Shown here piece by piece: positions 1 through 10,489 of a stretch of DNA of 64,000 nucleotides. The first letter of the stretch is position 1. Every line of letters begins with the position of its first letter. The translations under genes were made by a program, and so were the position numbers. The stretch covers positions 92,771,071 to 92,835,070 of the forward strand of contig NC_084793.1 of NCBI RefSeq assembly GCF_963169125.1, read 5' to 3'. The notes below the pieces were generated by a model. The model had not been told where the DNA came from and did no database searches. It was given only the letters and a program-made list of their open reading frames with translations. Source of the stretch: Humulus lupulus. Taxonomy: Eukaryota; Streptophyta; Magnoliopsida; Rosales; Cannabaceae.

Positions 1-1121
1 GAAGCTGAGGAAGGGGTTGACCAACCTGCCAGAGCTGACCAGTGATCCCTCATCCGACCAGAGAAGCCTCCGCCCGACCATACAAGTTGTCATCCTACCA
101 GCTCTCTAGCATACTTTTGTTTTGTATTTTGTTATATACTCTTGCTCGTATGATCGAGCTGTTGGCATTTGTACTTTACTTCTCTTTTTTGGCTAACTTG
201 AAACATTTAAGTCTTTTTATACTTAAAACATTACAAGTTTATTGTGAATAGCAAAGTCACTCTGATGTATGTCTTATATTTTCGCATGAGTACTTAGTTT
301 TCTAACTTAGAAATTTTAGACATTTCATAAGTTCATACTAAGTATACTTTCTCACGCTCTTATTGCTCTAACATTTTATTAGCATAATGTTTATTGTCAC
401 ACGAATATTTGCTTCTAACTTAAATTTTTTTTAAAAATTCTAAGTTACTTAAGCTTTGTCAAACAAGTTAGCTTAATGGCCTTTTTGGACTTCAAAAATT
501 TACAAGTCAACCTAAAAACAAATATATTTGCTCGTGCTCTTATTGCCTGGGTTGAAGTGTACGCCAGTATACCCTATGTGCCCCCCAAGTGATTGAGGGT
601 TGAAAAATCCTTGATCACTTGCTACTTTACCGAATTTGTTCGAGCAGTTACTACTCGTGAAACACATAGAATATACAAACATATTTTAGCAGTTAACCAC
701 TGCAAAAACATGCAACTATTTAAACGTTGGTCATTCATGTGATGGATACCGACTAGTTGAACACTGCCTGGTATATATTTTTTTTAGAAGACCTTTTTTT
801 TTTTAAATTGTAACGACAGTTGAACACTGCCAAAGCAAGAATAATCAACACATATGCAAAATTTGTAGCAAGATTCGACCGCACTGCGCATGATCTCTTT
901 TATTACTCGTAAAAAAAAGGACAAAAACGTGTCTAATTACGAGTCTCAAAAAAAATAACATTGTTCAAAATAACATGACTGGTTAGCAAATAGCTAGTTC
1001 ACAAACAAACTTAAATAACAAGTTAAGCACTTAACACAAAGCTACTACTATGTAAGCAGTATTCATTGATAATATTTCCTCAAGTGCTCGCCATTCCAAT
1101 TTTTCTTGATCAGCTCTCCAT
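1..1121 (-). other. 3' non-coding leader of the Tat element
   Basis: AT-rich DNA downstream of the integrase in the element's direction. The minus strand carries a run of six G at 591-596, a possible internal polypurine tract, but no LTR follows it. Tat elements often have a long spacer, sometimes with an extra antisense ORF, between integrase and the 3' LTR. On the plus strand an open frame ends at a TGA at 43-45 after about 14 codons from the window edge, so the tail of such an ORF is possible but not shown. Nothing else recognised. Confidence 0.45.
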
Positions 1122-2290
1122 TTAACCGAGCAAGCTTGTAAGTGCCGGGTGGCAAGACTTGCTCAATTTGATACAGTCCCTCCCAGTTTGGTCCAGTACT
1201 CCAGCTGCCGGGTCTCTGATGAACACCTTTCTGAGGACCAAATCTCCGACCTGGAACTTTCGATCTCTGACTTTGGAATTAAAATAGCGCGCCACCTTTT
1301 GCTGATGAGAAGCAACCCTCAAGTTTGCTTTTTCTCATCTCTCACGAGGGAATCCAAAGATTCAGCTAGCAATTGGTGATTTTCCTCCTGGTTGTACACG
1401 GTCCTTCGATGAGATGGTGGGTCTACTTCCACAAGTAACATGGCCTCATACCCATATGCCAAGGAAAAGGGGGTATGACCAGTTGCTGTCCGGGCAGTAG
1501 TCCTGTATGACCAAAGGACTTCTGAAAATTCTTCCGCCCAAGCACCCTTAGCTCACTCTAGACGCTTTTTTAAGGTGTCCTTCAGAGTTTTGTTTACGGA
1601 TTCAACTTGCCCATTGGCTTGAGGATGGGCTACCGAGGAGAAAATTTTTGTGATGCCTTGCCGAGTGCAAAAATCAGTAAATATGTCACTGTCGAACTGA
1701 GTGCCGTTGTCAGACACTGTCTTCTTGGGCAGACCATAGCGACATATTATATTTTTAACCACAAAGTCTAACACTTTCTTTGAGGTGATCGTGGCTAGTG
1801 GTTCGGCTTCAGTCCACTTAGTGAAATAATCCACAGCAACCACTGCAAACTGCACTCCTCCTTTCCCTTTGGGTAATTTCTCGATCAGATCAATGCCCCA
1901 CACTGCAAAAGGCCATGGGCTCTACATTTGCTTCAAGACATTCAGAGGCGCCCTGGGTACTTTAGAAAATCTCTGGCATTTCTCACACTTCTTTACGTAC
2001 ACCATAGAATCCTCGTTCATTGTAGGCCAGAAAAATCCTTGCCGCAAAATCTTTTTAGATAGACTTTGGCCCCCAGCATGACCTCCACAGAACCCCTCGT
2101 GCACCTCAGCTAATAAGTTTTTTGACTGGTCGGGTGCTATGCACCTAAGTAGAGGCAAAGAGTACCCTCTTCTATACAACACCCCATCCATCATAATGTA
2201 CCTAGCAGCTTGCCTCATCATCTTCTTTGCTTCATTACGATCATCTGGGAGGGTTCCTTGCTCAAGGTAAGCAATGATGGGTGTCATCCA
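1122..2290 (-). pseudogene. integrase of the Tat element (broken)
   Basis: Integrase inserts the cDNA into the host genome. The N-terminal zinc-binding region has His-His (codons near 2101 and 2080) followed by a Cys-x2-Cys pair near 1985. The catalytic core keeps the three acidic residues: Asp in WGID (about 1890), Asp in SDNGTQF (about 1710) and Glu in GQVES (about 1602), with 35 residues between the last two as expected for DD35E. A TAG at 1922 separates the zinc region from the core and a stop at 1553 cuts the core's end. The C-terminal part continues to about 1320, then shifts frame into an open stretch ending at 1122. Not functional as it stands. Confidence 0.85.
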
Positions 2291-2385
2291 AGTGTCAAAT
2301 ATTGTGATGGGCATGGCTTCTTGATCACTAATGCTCGACTCCGCCATGTATTCCACTAGTACTATATTCAGAGTTTCAGCGTCTT

Positions 2386-3136
2386 TGGCACTAGCTAGTT
2401 TTGCTAGAGCGTCTGCATTAGAGTTCTGCTCCCGTGGTACCAACTTAATGGTGTACTCCTCGAATTGTGCCAGCAAATCCTTGGTCTTATTCAAGTACAC
2501 CATCATGCGTAGGCCCCTTGCTTGATATTCCCCTAAGACTTGGTAGACCACCAATTGGGAATCACTGTTCACTTCAACTAACCAGGCACGAACATCTCTA
2601 GCCAAGCGCAAGCCTGCTAGGAGGGCTTCATACTTTGCCTCATTATTAGAAGCATTGAATCTGAACCTTAATGCGCAATGAATTCAGTGCTTCTCTGGTG
2701 TGACCAATATAATTCCAGCTCCCAAATGATGCTCGTTCGATGACCCATCAACAAAAAGTTGCCAAGTAGGAAGTTCTTCTTTTTGCCCAGTGGCATGCTC
2801 TTGTTGGTCGGGGACATCAGCGATCCCAGTACATTTAGCAATGAAATTCGCCAAAGTCTGACCCTTAATAGCTGATCTTGGTTGGTACTTAATTTTGAAT
2901 TGGCCCAATTCAACCGCCCATTTAAGTAGCCAACCAGATGACTCCGGCTTCTGCAAGACTTGACGTAGGGGCTTGTCGGTAAGGACTTTAATGGGGTGTG
3001 CCTGGAAGTACGGCCGTAACTTACGTGATGTAAGTACCAAGCAATAAGCCAACTTCTCGATCATGGGATATTGGGATTCTTCTCCTATCAATCGCTTGCT
3101 AACATAGTACACCGGGTGCTGCACTTTCTCTTTTTC
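2386..3136 (-). pseudogene. double RNase H region (Ty3-type plus archaeal-type) of the Tat element
   Basis: Directly downstream of RT and in the same frame after a TAA at 3137-3139. The first part (about 3124-2840) resembles the Ty3-type RNase H, with YYVSKRL and a conserved Leu-Ala-Asn-Phe near its end; its first catalytic acid is not visible, as is usual where this domain has decayed to a connection domain. The second part (about 2800-2386) is an archaeal-type RNase H: FVDGSS, then NNEAKYEALLAGL, NSDSQLV and NADALAKLA supply its acidic residues. A TGA at 2684 interrupts it; CGA to TGA would explain it. The second RNase H assigns the element to the Tat lineage. Confidence 0.82.
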
Positions 3137-3910
3137 TTATACTAAGGCAGCACTAATAGCGTGCTCCGTGACTGCTAGGTACATAAAGAGGTCTTCTCCA
3201 TCAACTGGCTTCGAAAGAACAAGAGTTTGGGCCAAGTGTTCCTTTATGGCTTGGAAAGCTTTCTCACATTCTACTGTCCATTCAAACTTCTTGCTTCCTC
3301 TAAGCAGGTTAAAAAAGGGGACGCACTTGTCCATTGATTTAGAGATGAACTTGCTTAGAGCTGCAATCCGCCCAGTCAAGCTTTGCACATCCTTAATTCT
3401 GGCCGGAGACTTCATTTCTGCGAGTGCCCTTATCTTTTCTGGATTTTCCAATATTCCTCGGGAGTTCACAATAAACCCAAGAAATTTTCCAAAACTTACT
3501 CCAAATGAGCACTTGAGGGGGTTCAGCTTCATGCTGTACTTTCTCAGTATTGCAAAGCACTCCTCCAAGTCTCGTACATGTCCTTCAGCTTCCTTTGACT
3601 TTACCAACATATCGTCTACGTACACCTCCATGCTTTTTCCGATCAAGTCACAGAACATTCCATTCACCAAACGCTGGTAGGTAGCTCCGGCGTTCTTCAA
3701 TCCAAATGGCATGACCTTATAACAGTACAACCCTATGTCCATTCGGAAGCTGGTATGCTCTTCATCAAGAGGATGCATGTTGATCTGGTTATACCCCGAA
3801 TAAGCATCCATGAAGGGCAATGTTTCATGACCAGAGGTTGCATCCACCAACTGGTCTATTCGCGGCAAAGGAAAGCAGTCCTTTGGGCATGCCTTGTTCA
3901 GGTCGGTAAG
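3137..3910 (-). pseudogene. reverse transcriptase, C-terminal part (palm and thumb)
   Basis: Reverse transcriptase copies element RNA into DNA. This part holds the LNKACPKDCFPLPRID block, the first catalytic Asp region (FMDAYSGYNQI), the FGLKNAGATYQR block and the YVDD active site (VYVDDMLVKSK), then the thumb and the start of the connection region. The N-terminal part lies at 5049-5500 on the far side of an inserted solo LTR. If the insert and one copy of the GTAAG duplication are removed (1143 bp, a multiple of three), the frame joins exactly at DLTDLNKA. Confidence 0.9.
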
Positions 3911-5048
3911 TGTTAGGAAAATATTGTTTTGCCTCAATGGAAATGATTATATAATATTACAACTCTAGACAATATATTACAAATAAATATTGATTGATTA
4001 AAAAGTGTTACAACTCTATGACAAAAGATACATGTAAATATAAAGAAAGAGGTAGAAGATGATAGAAATAGAAAATACAACTCTAAGACAAAATATACAA
4101 ATAAACTAGAAGTAGTATAATGAAAAGATATAGATGAGATTACAACTCTAAAACAAAAGATACATGTAAAAGAGTGAATAATAGAAGAAAAGAAAAGCAA
4201 TAGAATAAAAGAACAAGAATAAGAATAATGAACAAAGAACTCTCACTCACACAACCAAAGTGAAGAGTATTGGGGATCACCAACTTGAACAAGGTTTGAA
4301 ACCTTTGTCCAAAAGCTTATTTCCCCCTAACTCAAGCACTAAGGGATCTCTCACAGATTTTGGAAATTCTTTCTGGAATAATCAAGCCTCAAGGTGTTTC
4401 TAGCCAAGTGCTCTAGTGGATAGAAAATGGTGTGTCTTACAAGTGAGCATTAGGCTCCTATTTATAGAGTTAAGAGACACCCTTTGAATTTAAAATTCCA
4501 CCAACCCCATGGCTGTTACCAATGATTAATTGGGTGTTTTATGGAATTAAAATTGAGATTTGGGAGTTACTTGGCTGTTGGAAACGTTCAAAATTGGATA
4601 AAAACTGAATTAGTATGAATCTGTCAGCCACTAGCGCCGCGGCGCTTGTTTCAAGCGCCGCGGCCCTTGGTTAGTTTCAGCAACTAATTTTTTAAGTTTT
4701 TTCCAAAACGTTCCAATTTATTCCCACTTGATTTTGTAACTTCCATACACAATATGGGAGTTAAAATCACATCTCTATCAGCCATTTCTCATATGGCTTT
4801 AAGAAATTCATCTCAATATTGTGTAACAACAAATCTACACAATAATGGGTGATATTTAGGAGTTACAAATTTGTGATGAATTTGTAACACCAAATATGTT
4901 ACATGTTTGGATATTTCACATATATTCAAATAATGTAACTCTCTATTATATGTTACAATATGTGACACTCTATGTCACATTTATTTAATCTAAAACATTA
5001 TATTATAAAATAATATAATATTACATTATATTATAAAATAATATAACA
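3911..5048 (-). mobile_element. solo LTR inserted in the Tat RT
   Basis: The 1138-bp insert has TG and CA ends (starts TGTTAGGAAA, ends TAATATAACA) and is flanked by perfect 5-bp duplications GTAAG at 3906-3910 and 5049-5053. It has no internal region, so it is a solo LTR left by LTR-LTR recombination. A CTATAAA box on the minus strand (4461-4467) gives the orientation. A GC-rich block with two GCCGCGGC cores lies at 4633-4668 in otherwise AT-rich sequence. A related LTR with adjacent internal sequence is at 14929-16593. Superfamily not proven. Confidence 0.9.
4461..4467 (-). promoter_or_regulatory. TATA box of the solo LTR
   Basis: CTATAAA on the minus strand, about 580 bp from the LTR's 5' end and followed by the short GC-richer transcribed part, as in plant LTR promoters. 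Confidence 0.55.
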
Positions 5049-5500
5049 GTAAGGTCCACATAAGTCCTCCATTTTCCATTGGGTTTGAGCACTAACACTG
5101 GGTTTGAAACCCAGGCAGGGTAATACGCTTCCCTTATGAACCCATTCTCCTTTACCCACTCTACCTCCTCCTTGAGAGCCTTTGCTCGATCTTTGTCAAG
5201 CAATCTCCTCTTCTGCTGCATTGCTAGATAGCTTTCATTCACGTTGAGCATGTGGCTGATCACAGTTGGTGAGATACCCACCATATCCTTGTGAGACCAG
5301 GCGAAGACATCTTGATTCCTTCACAAAAAATATATCAGCTGTGCCCTCACTTCTGCCTTCACCTTTTTTCCAATTTTGACCCCTCTGGTCGGGTCATTCT
5401 CATCTATTTGGACCTCCTCTAACTCCTTGGACGGTCCCACATCACTTTCATAATCCCCAAAGCAAGGATCAAAGTCCCTTCCCTCGCTTTGGGCAACACC
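5049..5500 (-). pseudogene. reverse transcriptase, N-terminal part, with protease-RT linker
   Basis: Same frame as the protease. After a TAG at 5501 the frame stays open to a TGA near 5345, then carries the RT start: NQDVFAW, ISPTVISHMLNV, the EVEWVKENGFIREAYYPAWVSNPV block and LKPNGKWRTYVDLT. It stops at the solo LTR insertion point. The order and motifs are those of Tat/Athila RT N-termini. Confidence 0.85.
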
Positions 5501-6481
5501 CTATTTGGTAACTTCATCACCGGATGGGTGTTTTTGTTCTCTTAAACCAAGAATGCTTTCTTGGTCAAACTCTTCTAACATCTCTTCCTGATCGATTACA
5601 ACTGCAAAACTTAGGTCGACATCCATCTCATCTACCTCCTCTCTCTCGGCACATACAATCATGTTGCTTTCCTTGGCCCCCTTCCTTGCTTTAGCTACCG
5701 AGGCATTATAACACTCCCTAGCCTCTCTCTGGTCTCCTTGGACACAACCTATGCCTGCACTGGTCGAGAACTTCATGGAAAGGTGCCAAATTGAAACTGC
5801 CACATGTAAGTTTGTGAGTAGTGGTCGACCAATAACCACAGTGTAGGCGGACGGGCAGTCGACAATCAAAAACTCGGTCATCACTGTCTCATGCTTGGGA
5901 GCCTCCCCCGTTGTGACTGGCAACTTGATTGTTCCAGCTGGTGACAATCCTTCTCCAGTGAACCCATAAATGACTTGAGAGCATGGCTTCAAGTCATTGA
6001 TAGATAGCTTCATCCTCTCAAAGGATGACTTGTAAATAATGTTCACTGAACTCCCTGTGTCAATCAAACACCTCTTCACCTTCATATTTGCAATTTGGAC
6101 TGTCACTACAAGAGGGTCATTATGAGGATACCTCACGTGTCGAGCATCATCTTCAGTGAAAGTGAGGGACTCACTTTCGTATCGTGGGTTCTTCGGGGGT
6201 CGCTCCTCCAGAGCCATAACTTCGGAGGTTGATGCTGCATCCAACTCATGACGAAGGGTGCGAGCATACCTCTCCCTTGCCTTATTGCTATCTCCAGCAA
6301 GATGTGAACCTCCACATATGGTGTCTAGTGTGAAGTCCACAGGCTCAGGTTGCAAGGGTGGGGATCGTTGCCACTTGAACTCAGGGTTGTTGTTACTTCC
6401 TTCTCCCTGGGTCTTCTCTTCTCGATACTTCTTCAGTTTCCCTAACCGGAGGAGAAACTCTATCTCATCCTTGAGATGATT
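5501..6481 (-). pseudogene. aspartic protease of the Tat element
   Basis: The retropepsin-type protease cuts the Gag-Pol polyprotein. The active-site block LIDTGSSVNIIY is at about 6065-6030, and the downstream IGRPLLTNLHVAVS block (the flap-distal conserved region) at about 5835-5790. Both are standard for this lineage. The segment is in frame with gag upstream, separated by a TGA at 6482-6484, and ends at a TAG at 5501. The Asp-Thr-Gly triad itself is intact. Confidence 0.85.
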
Positions 6482-8496
6482 TCACTCATTCATGTCGTGA
6501 CCATAGTCCCCATGGAAGCGACAGAACTTGTTCATATCTCTCTTACTCATCTCCTTCTTGATTAGTGAGGGTTTCCGGTAGGGGACCTCCTGGTGACTTG
6601 CCAAATATATCTCCGCTCGGCTCGTTGAAAGAGTGGTGTAATTGGTGAACCAAGGTTCATACTTAGTTGGCTTGTCGTTTGATCCTGACTTAGCCTTCTT
6701 TTCATTGTGGCGGTCAGACCCGTTATTCCCACGTTTCTTACCAACACTTTGCTCATTTCCACCATTCTTGGGAGGATCAGTCAATCCGCTCGGATTGTTC
6801 AGGCCCTTCTCTCCCTTCTCAATTGCATCATCCAATTTCATGTACTTGTCCACCCGGTCCAGAAATTGTTGTAATGTTGAAATTGGATTGCGATGAATGT
6901 TGTCCCACAAAGGACTCCGATAGATAATGCTGGAAGAAATTGCCACCATCTTCCCCTCATCTCCAACTGCAGTAGCTCGGTTAGCTTCTCTCATGAACCT
7001 TTGTATGTAGTTCTTGAGAGACTCATCCTTTCCCTGCTTAATATCCGCCAAATGATTGGCGTAAACAGGAGGGGTCCGAACGACACTAAATTGCCTGCAA
7101 AACTCCTTTCTAAAACTTTCCCAAGAAATGATAGAGTTAGGCTTAAATTTCCAATACCACTCCTGGGCAGTGTTGGACAATGTAGTAGGGAAGACTCTGC
7201 ACCGATAGTCATCACTCACTCCGAGTAGCTCCATCTGATCTTCGAATTTCCCCACGTGCCTTATTGGATCTGCCTTTTCTGTATAAACTAGTAGTACCGG
7301 TGCTTTATACTTTGCTGGTGGATGGGCTGCTCTAATTCGAGCACAGAACGGGCTGCCACTCCTGTGGTCTACTGGATCAATCGCAGAGGGTCGTTTCGAT
7401 AGACCTTGAACTGCTGCCGTCAGAGCATCAAGCTGGGCTTGGATGCTTGGGGCCATTGCTTGGGACTCATTCCCGGGACCGCCTGGTCGGGCGTTCCTAT
7501 CTGGCAGACCATCATCAAGTATTTCTACTTGACTGGTAGGTCAGATTGGAACTCGCCCTTCAACCAAGACGGTCCTTCTCCTATCAACAATGACGTCTCT
7601 TAGATCCTTCTGAGTGGTGTGCTTTCCTAATTGATCGAGCACTGTACTCCGAGTTTTCTCGAAAGGTTTGCTATGCGGAGCATGCTCCTTGCCACTGCGC
7701 TGGTTGGGATGCAGTGGTGGCCTTCCTGTCTAAGCTAGGAGATCTTTTCCTCCTCAATGGTTGTTATCATTCTTCTCCTGCGACTGGTCAGTGTGATGAC
7801 TGTCAGCTTCATCACAACCATGCCCATCTTTGAAGTGGGAAGTTTCTTTACCTCAAGGAGCTCTATTGTGCTTCTGCTCGGGTGGAGTTTTCTTGCTACC
7901 TGATTTATGACTTCCAGACCTAGAAGTCTCTGATCAGTGGCTCCTTGAGGGGGTTTGGGAGTTCCCCCTTTGAGTTGAAGCAGTGCCTGACCGGACCCCA
8001 TCTTCCTCTCGACCAGGTGGGTTACTACCACTCCTGTTTGGCCCTCGAGAATGGGGTCTATCGGTGTTCTTACAACCAGCTTCTGTGGTCCTTGCTCCTG
8101 GGGTGGCTGCCACTCCTGTTGCAGCTTGGGCATTGGCCTGGGTCAGTTGCGTAGCTGCCTCCAGAGCGAGTGCAGCCTCGCGATGTCGCCTATCGGCCTC
8201 CTCCTGCTGTCATCGGATCTCCTAACTCCTGGCGTCCATTCCCATCTTTGCTACTCGAATGCAGCTTTCTGCCTGGCCATTTCTTCAGCGAACGCCTCCT
8301 GTCTAGCATTGAATTGTGCCATCTCCTCCTGGAAAACCCCCATGGCTTCCTGAAGTTCTTCAACTTCTGGAGTCACATCCTCGAGCACAACTCTAGGCTC
8401 AGTCTCACGATCTTGTGGGCCAGGACCTTCTGATCTGGCAGGCTCTTTAGAGGAGCCTGTCTTCTTGGAGGCCGCATTGGTGTTCTTAGGCGCCAT
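6482..8496 (-). pseudogene. gag of the Tat element (frameshifted)
   Basis: Gag forms the particle that packages element RNA. The ATG at 8496 follows the primer site by about 35 nt and opens an acidic, Gln/Glu-rich, probably coiled-coil stretch (about 8496-8251). The frame is then broken several times between 8250 and 7460. From 7456 to 6482 it is open and carries the retrotransposon Gag core (PTTLSNTAQEWYWKF, the FRKEFCRQF block and LADIKQGKDESLKNYIQRF) plus a Lys/Gly-rich basic region and a CRFHGDYGH motif. The open part stops at a TGA after HDMNE where the frame otherwise continues into the protease. Confidence 0.85.
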
Positions 8497-8529
8497 AATA
8501 CTTCAGGGACCGTCTGTCTTTCTCTTTCG

Positions 8530-8549
8530 GCTCTCAATGAAAGCACCAA
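8530..8549 (-). other. primer binding site of the Tat element
   Basis: On the minus strand TGGTGCTTTCATTGAGAGCC begins two bases after the 5' LTR end. The leading TGG pairs with a tRNA CCA tail. I could not assign the tRNA. Confidence 0.55.
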
Positions 8550-8855
8550 AATGTTGACCACGTTTTTGGCCAACAACGTGTAGACGTCCAAACAACAAAA
8601 ACCTTCAAGAGAAATAAACGACACAAACGATTTTTATAGTGGTTCAGCCCCAATGTGTTGGTAATAGCCTAATCCACCTAGAGTTGTGATTATAGATCTG
8701 CACTCAAGATCAGATGAACCTGAGTCAACTAAGTTTCTTCAGTGCAGATTACAAGAATACAAGAATTCTCTCAAATACAAGTACTCTCTCTCTCTAGAAA
8801 ATAAGAATTCGAATCAAAAGTTCCAAAAGTCCCCTTTATGATGCCATAAGCCTTG

Positions 8856-8863
8856 TATTTATA
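8856..8863 (-). promoter_or_regulatory. TATA box of the Tat 5' LTR
   Basis: TATAAATA on the minus strand about 640 bp into the LTR and about 305 bp before its end, a normal place for the start of plant LTR transcription. Confidence 0.6.
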
Positions 8864-9099
8864 GTCTAGGATCGTACAGATGATATCCCCCTAAAATCGG
8901 GATATTTTGCTATTCTCAATATATTTAATTTACAATAATATTCAAAATATAATAATACACTATATTCGTGGGATAAACTGAGAGATTCCCGCGCAAGCCA
9001 AGACCGATTCTTGTTGAATTCGTTTCTGGGATCTCTTGCGTAGCCCGGCTCTGTCTAGTCGATCCATATCTCATTCAGGCTGGTCGACCACACCTTCAC

Positions 9100-9390
9100 T
9101 GGGCAGACATGCACCTGACTGGACAGACATGCACTTGACTGGGCAGACATGCACTTGGCTGGTCGGACATGGTCATGACCGATCGGCCAAGGTCATGCCT
9201 GGGCAGACAAACATGTGACTGGCCGGACAAGGTCATGCCTGGGCAGGCAAACACTTGACTGGCCGGACAAGGTCATGCCTGGGCAGGCAAACACTTGACT
9301 GGTCGAACAAGGTCATGTCTGGGTAGACAAACATGTGACTGGTCGGATAAGGTCATGCCTGGTCAGTCATAACACTTCTCTGGCCAGTCA
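9100..9390. repeat. about 40-bp tandem repeats in the LTR promoter-proximal region
   Basis: Five to six imperfect copies of a unit containing AAGGTCATGCCTGGGCAG and CACTTGACTGGCCGGAC. Each unit looks like two related half-units of about 20 bp (CTGGNCNGACA). They lie upstream of the LTR TATA box, where enhancer-like repeats are common. Confidence 0.8.
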
Positions 9391-9504
9391 AAATTCTTCA
9401 TTGGTCTACCGGGTCACTCCTAAGCCAGGTCACCCAACCATTCCTTGCCATTTGTCATTTCTATTGCCATGTCATCGTTTTCAAATTTTGGGGATAACAA
9501 TGGT

Positions 9505-10489
9505 GTTTTGTTGATTTATATTTAATTGTAAAAATATATTTATAGATAGATGGGATTTGATTTTGGGGTGAAAGTACACCAAAGTAGTTTGGTAAGAAGA
9601 GTTGAAAGAGGACTGCTAAGCACAAACTTAGATAATTAATGGTATTGATTCATCATCAATTCATAGACATGTCTTAAGATCATGATTTTGGCCATACCAT
9701 TTTACAGGTCTACAAATCTTTTTGTGTATGCAATTTTCATTTAAACAATAATATCATCTAATTTTCTTCTTTCGTAACGTTTTATATTTGTTTAAATTAG
9801 AGTAGTGGAAATGTGTCCTTATCTTACTTGTCTCCATAATATACGGCATGTATTGTACATGTAAATAATAGAAATCTTTGATATTCTGCCATATAATACC
9901 ATCAATGCATGCTATACAATTTTTTATAGATCTTCACATCTTGAACCCAATCTACGTCAATTATACTAATGTGTTTGAGTGCCAATCATAGTATGTTGAA
10001 AGTTTGAACTAGAAAATCATATGTTCTCATTACTTTATCTGTTATTTACTTTATTGTAACAAAATTTACATCTTATTCTCAATTAATACTTTATGTAAGT
10101 ATAGACACATAAATTATAACTATGTTATATATGAAGAGGAAGAATCTATATACCTTGACATTTTTAAAATAGTTGGCTCAATGTAGTATCCATTCCCGTT
10201 ATTGGCTTACCACCAGTTAATAAAGTAGCCTCTTCTCACTTGCCAAGCTTAATATAGCTCAGGATTTCATCAAATTGTACCTTGTCAACCTGAAATGCTT
10301 CGAGTCACTTATTAGTATTTTTGTGATGCGTTATCCTAACTTTATTTTTTCTATGTTATAATTGGTTTAAGAATTAACCAAATGTTAGATTCATATTTCG
10401 GGTATATATTGGACAAGTAATTAATTTTTCGTCTAAAAGTTTATATTTTGCATATTTTCAGCTATATATAGAGGAATCATTTTGTCTAG
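9505..10489. other. AT-rich spacer
   Basis: No open frame of note, no TIR or LTR recognised. It may be old decayed element DNA. Confidence 0.5.

Larger units (their letters stand above)
1..9499 (-). mobile_element. Ty3/gypsy retrotransposon, Tat (Retand-like) lineage, 3' end outside window
   Basis: Reading right to left the order is 5' LTR, primer site, gag, protease, RT, RNase H, second (archaeal-type) RNase H, integrase, then a non-coding 3' leader that runs off the window. The double RNase H is the known mark of the Tat lineage. From about 7456 down to 1553 all pol domains are in one reading frame, interrupted by stop codons near 6482, 5501, 5345, 3137, 2684, 1922 and 1553; frameshifts occur in the N-terminal half of gag and after 1553. 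A foreign solo LTR splits the RT. The element is therefore dead. The 3' LTR is not in the window, so length and age cannot be given. Confidence 0.85.
8552..9499 (-). repeat. 5' LTR of the Tat element
   Basis: About 948 bp, starting TGTTATCCCC at 9499 and ending GGTCAACA at 8552 (minus strand), with the primer site just inside. A TATAAATA box is at 8856-8863 on the minus strand. The upstream half contains an array of about 40-bp tandem repeats (9100-9390). The second LTR is outside the window, so the boundary rests on TG/CA ends and the primer site. Confidence 0.75.

Noticed and set aside
42..251. Open frame of 69 codons with hydrophobic stretch
   Set aside because: Lies in the AT-rich leader of the Tat element, rich in Leu/Phe by composition, no recognised domain.
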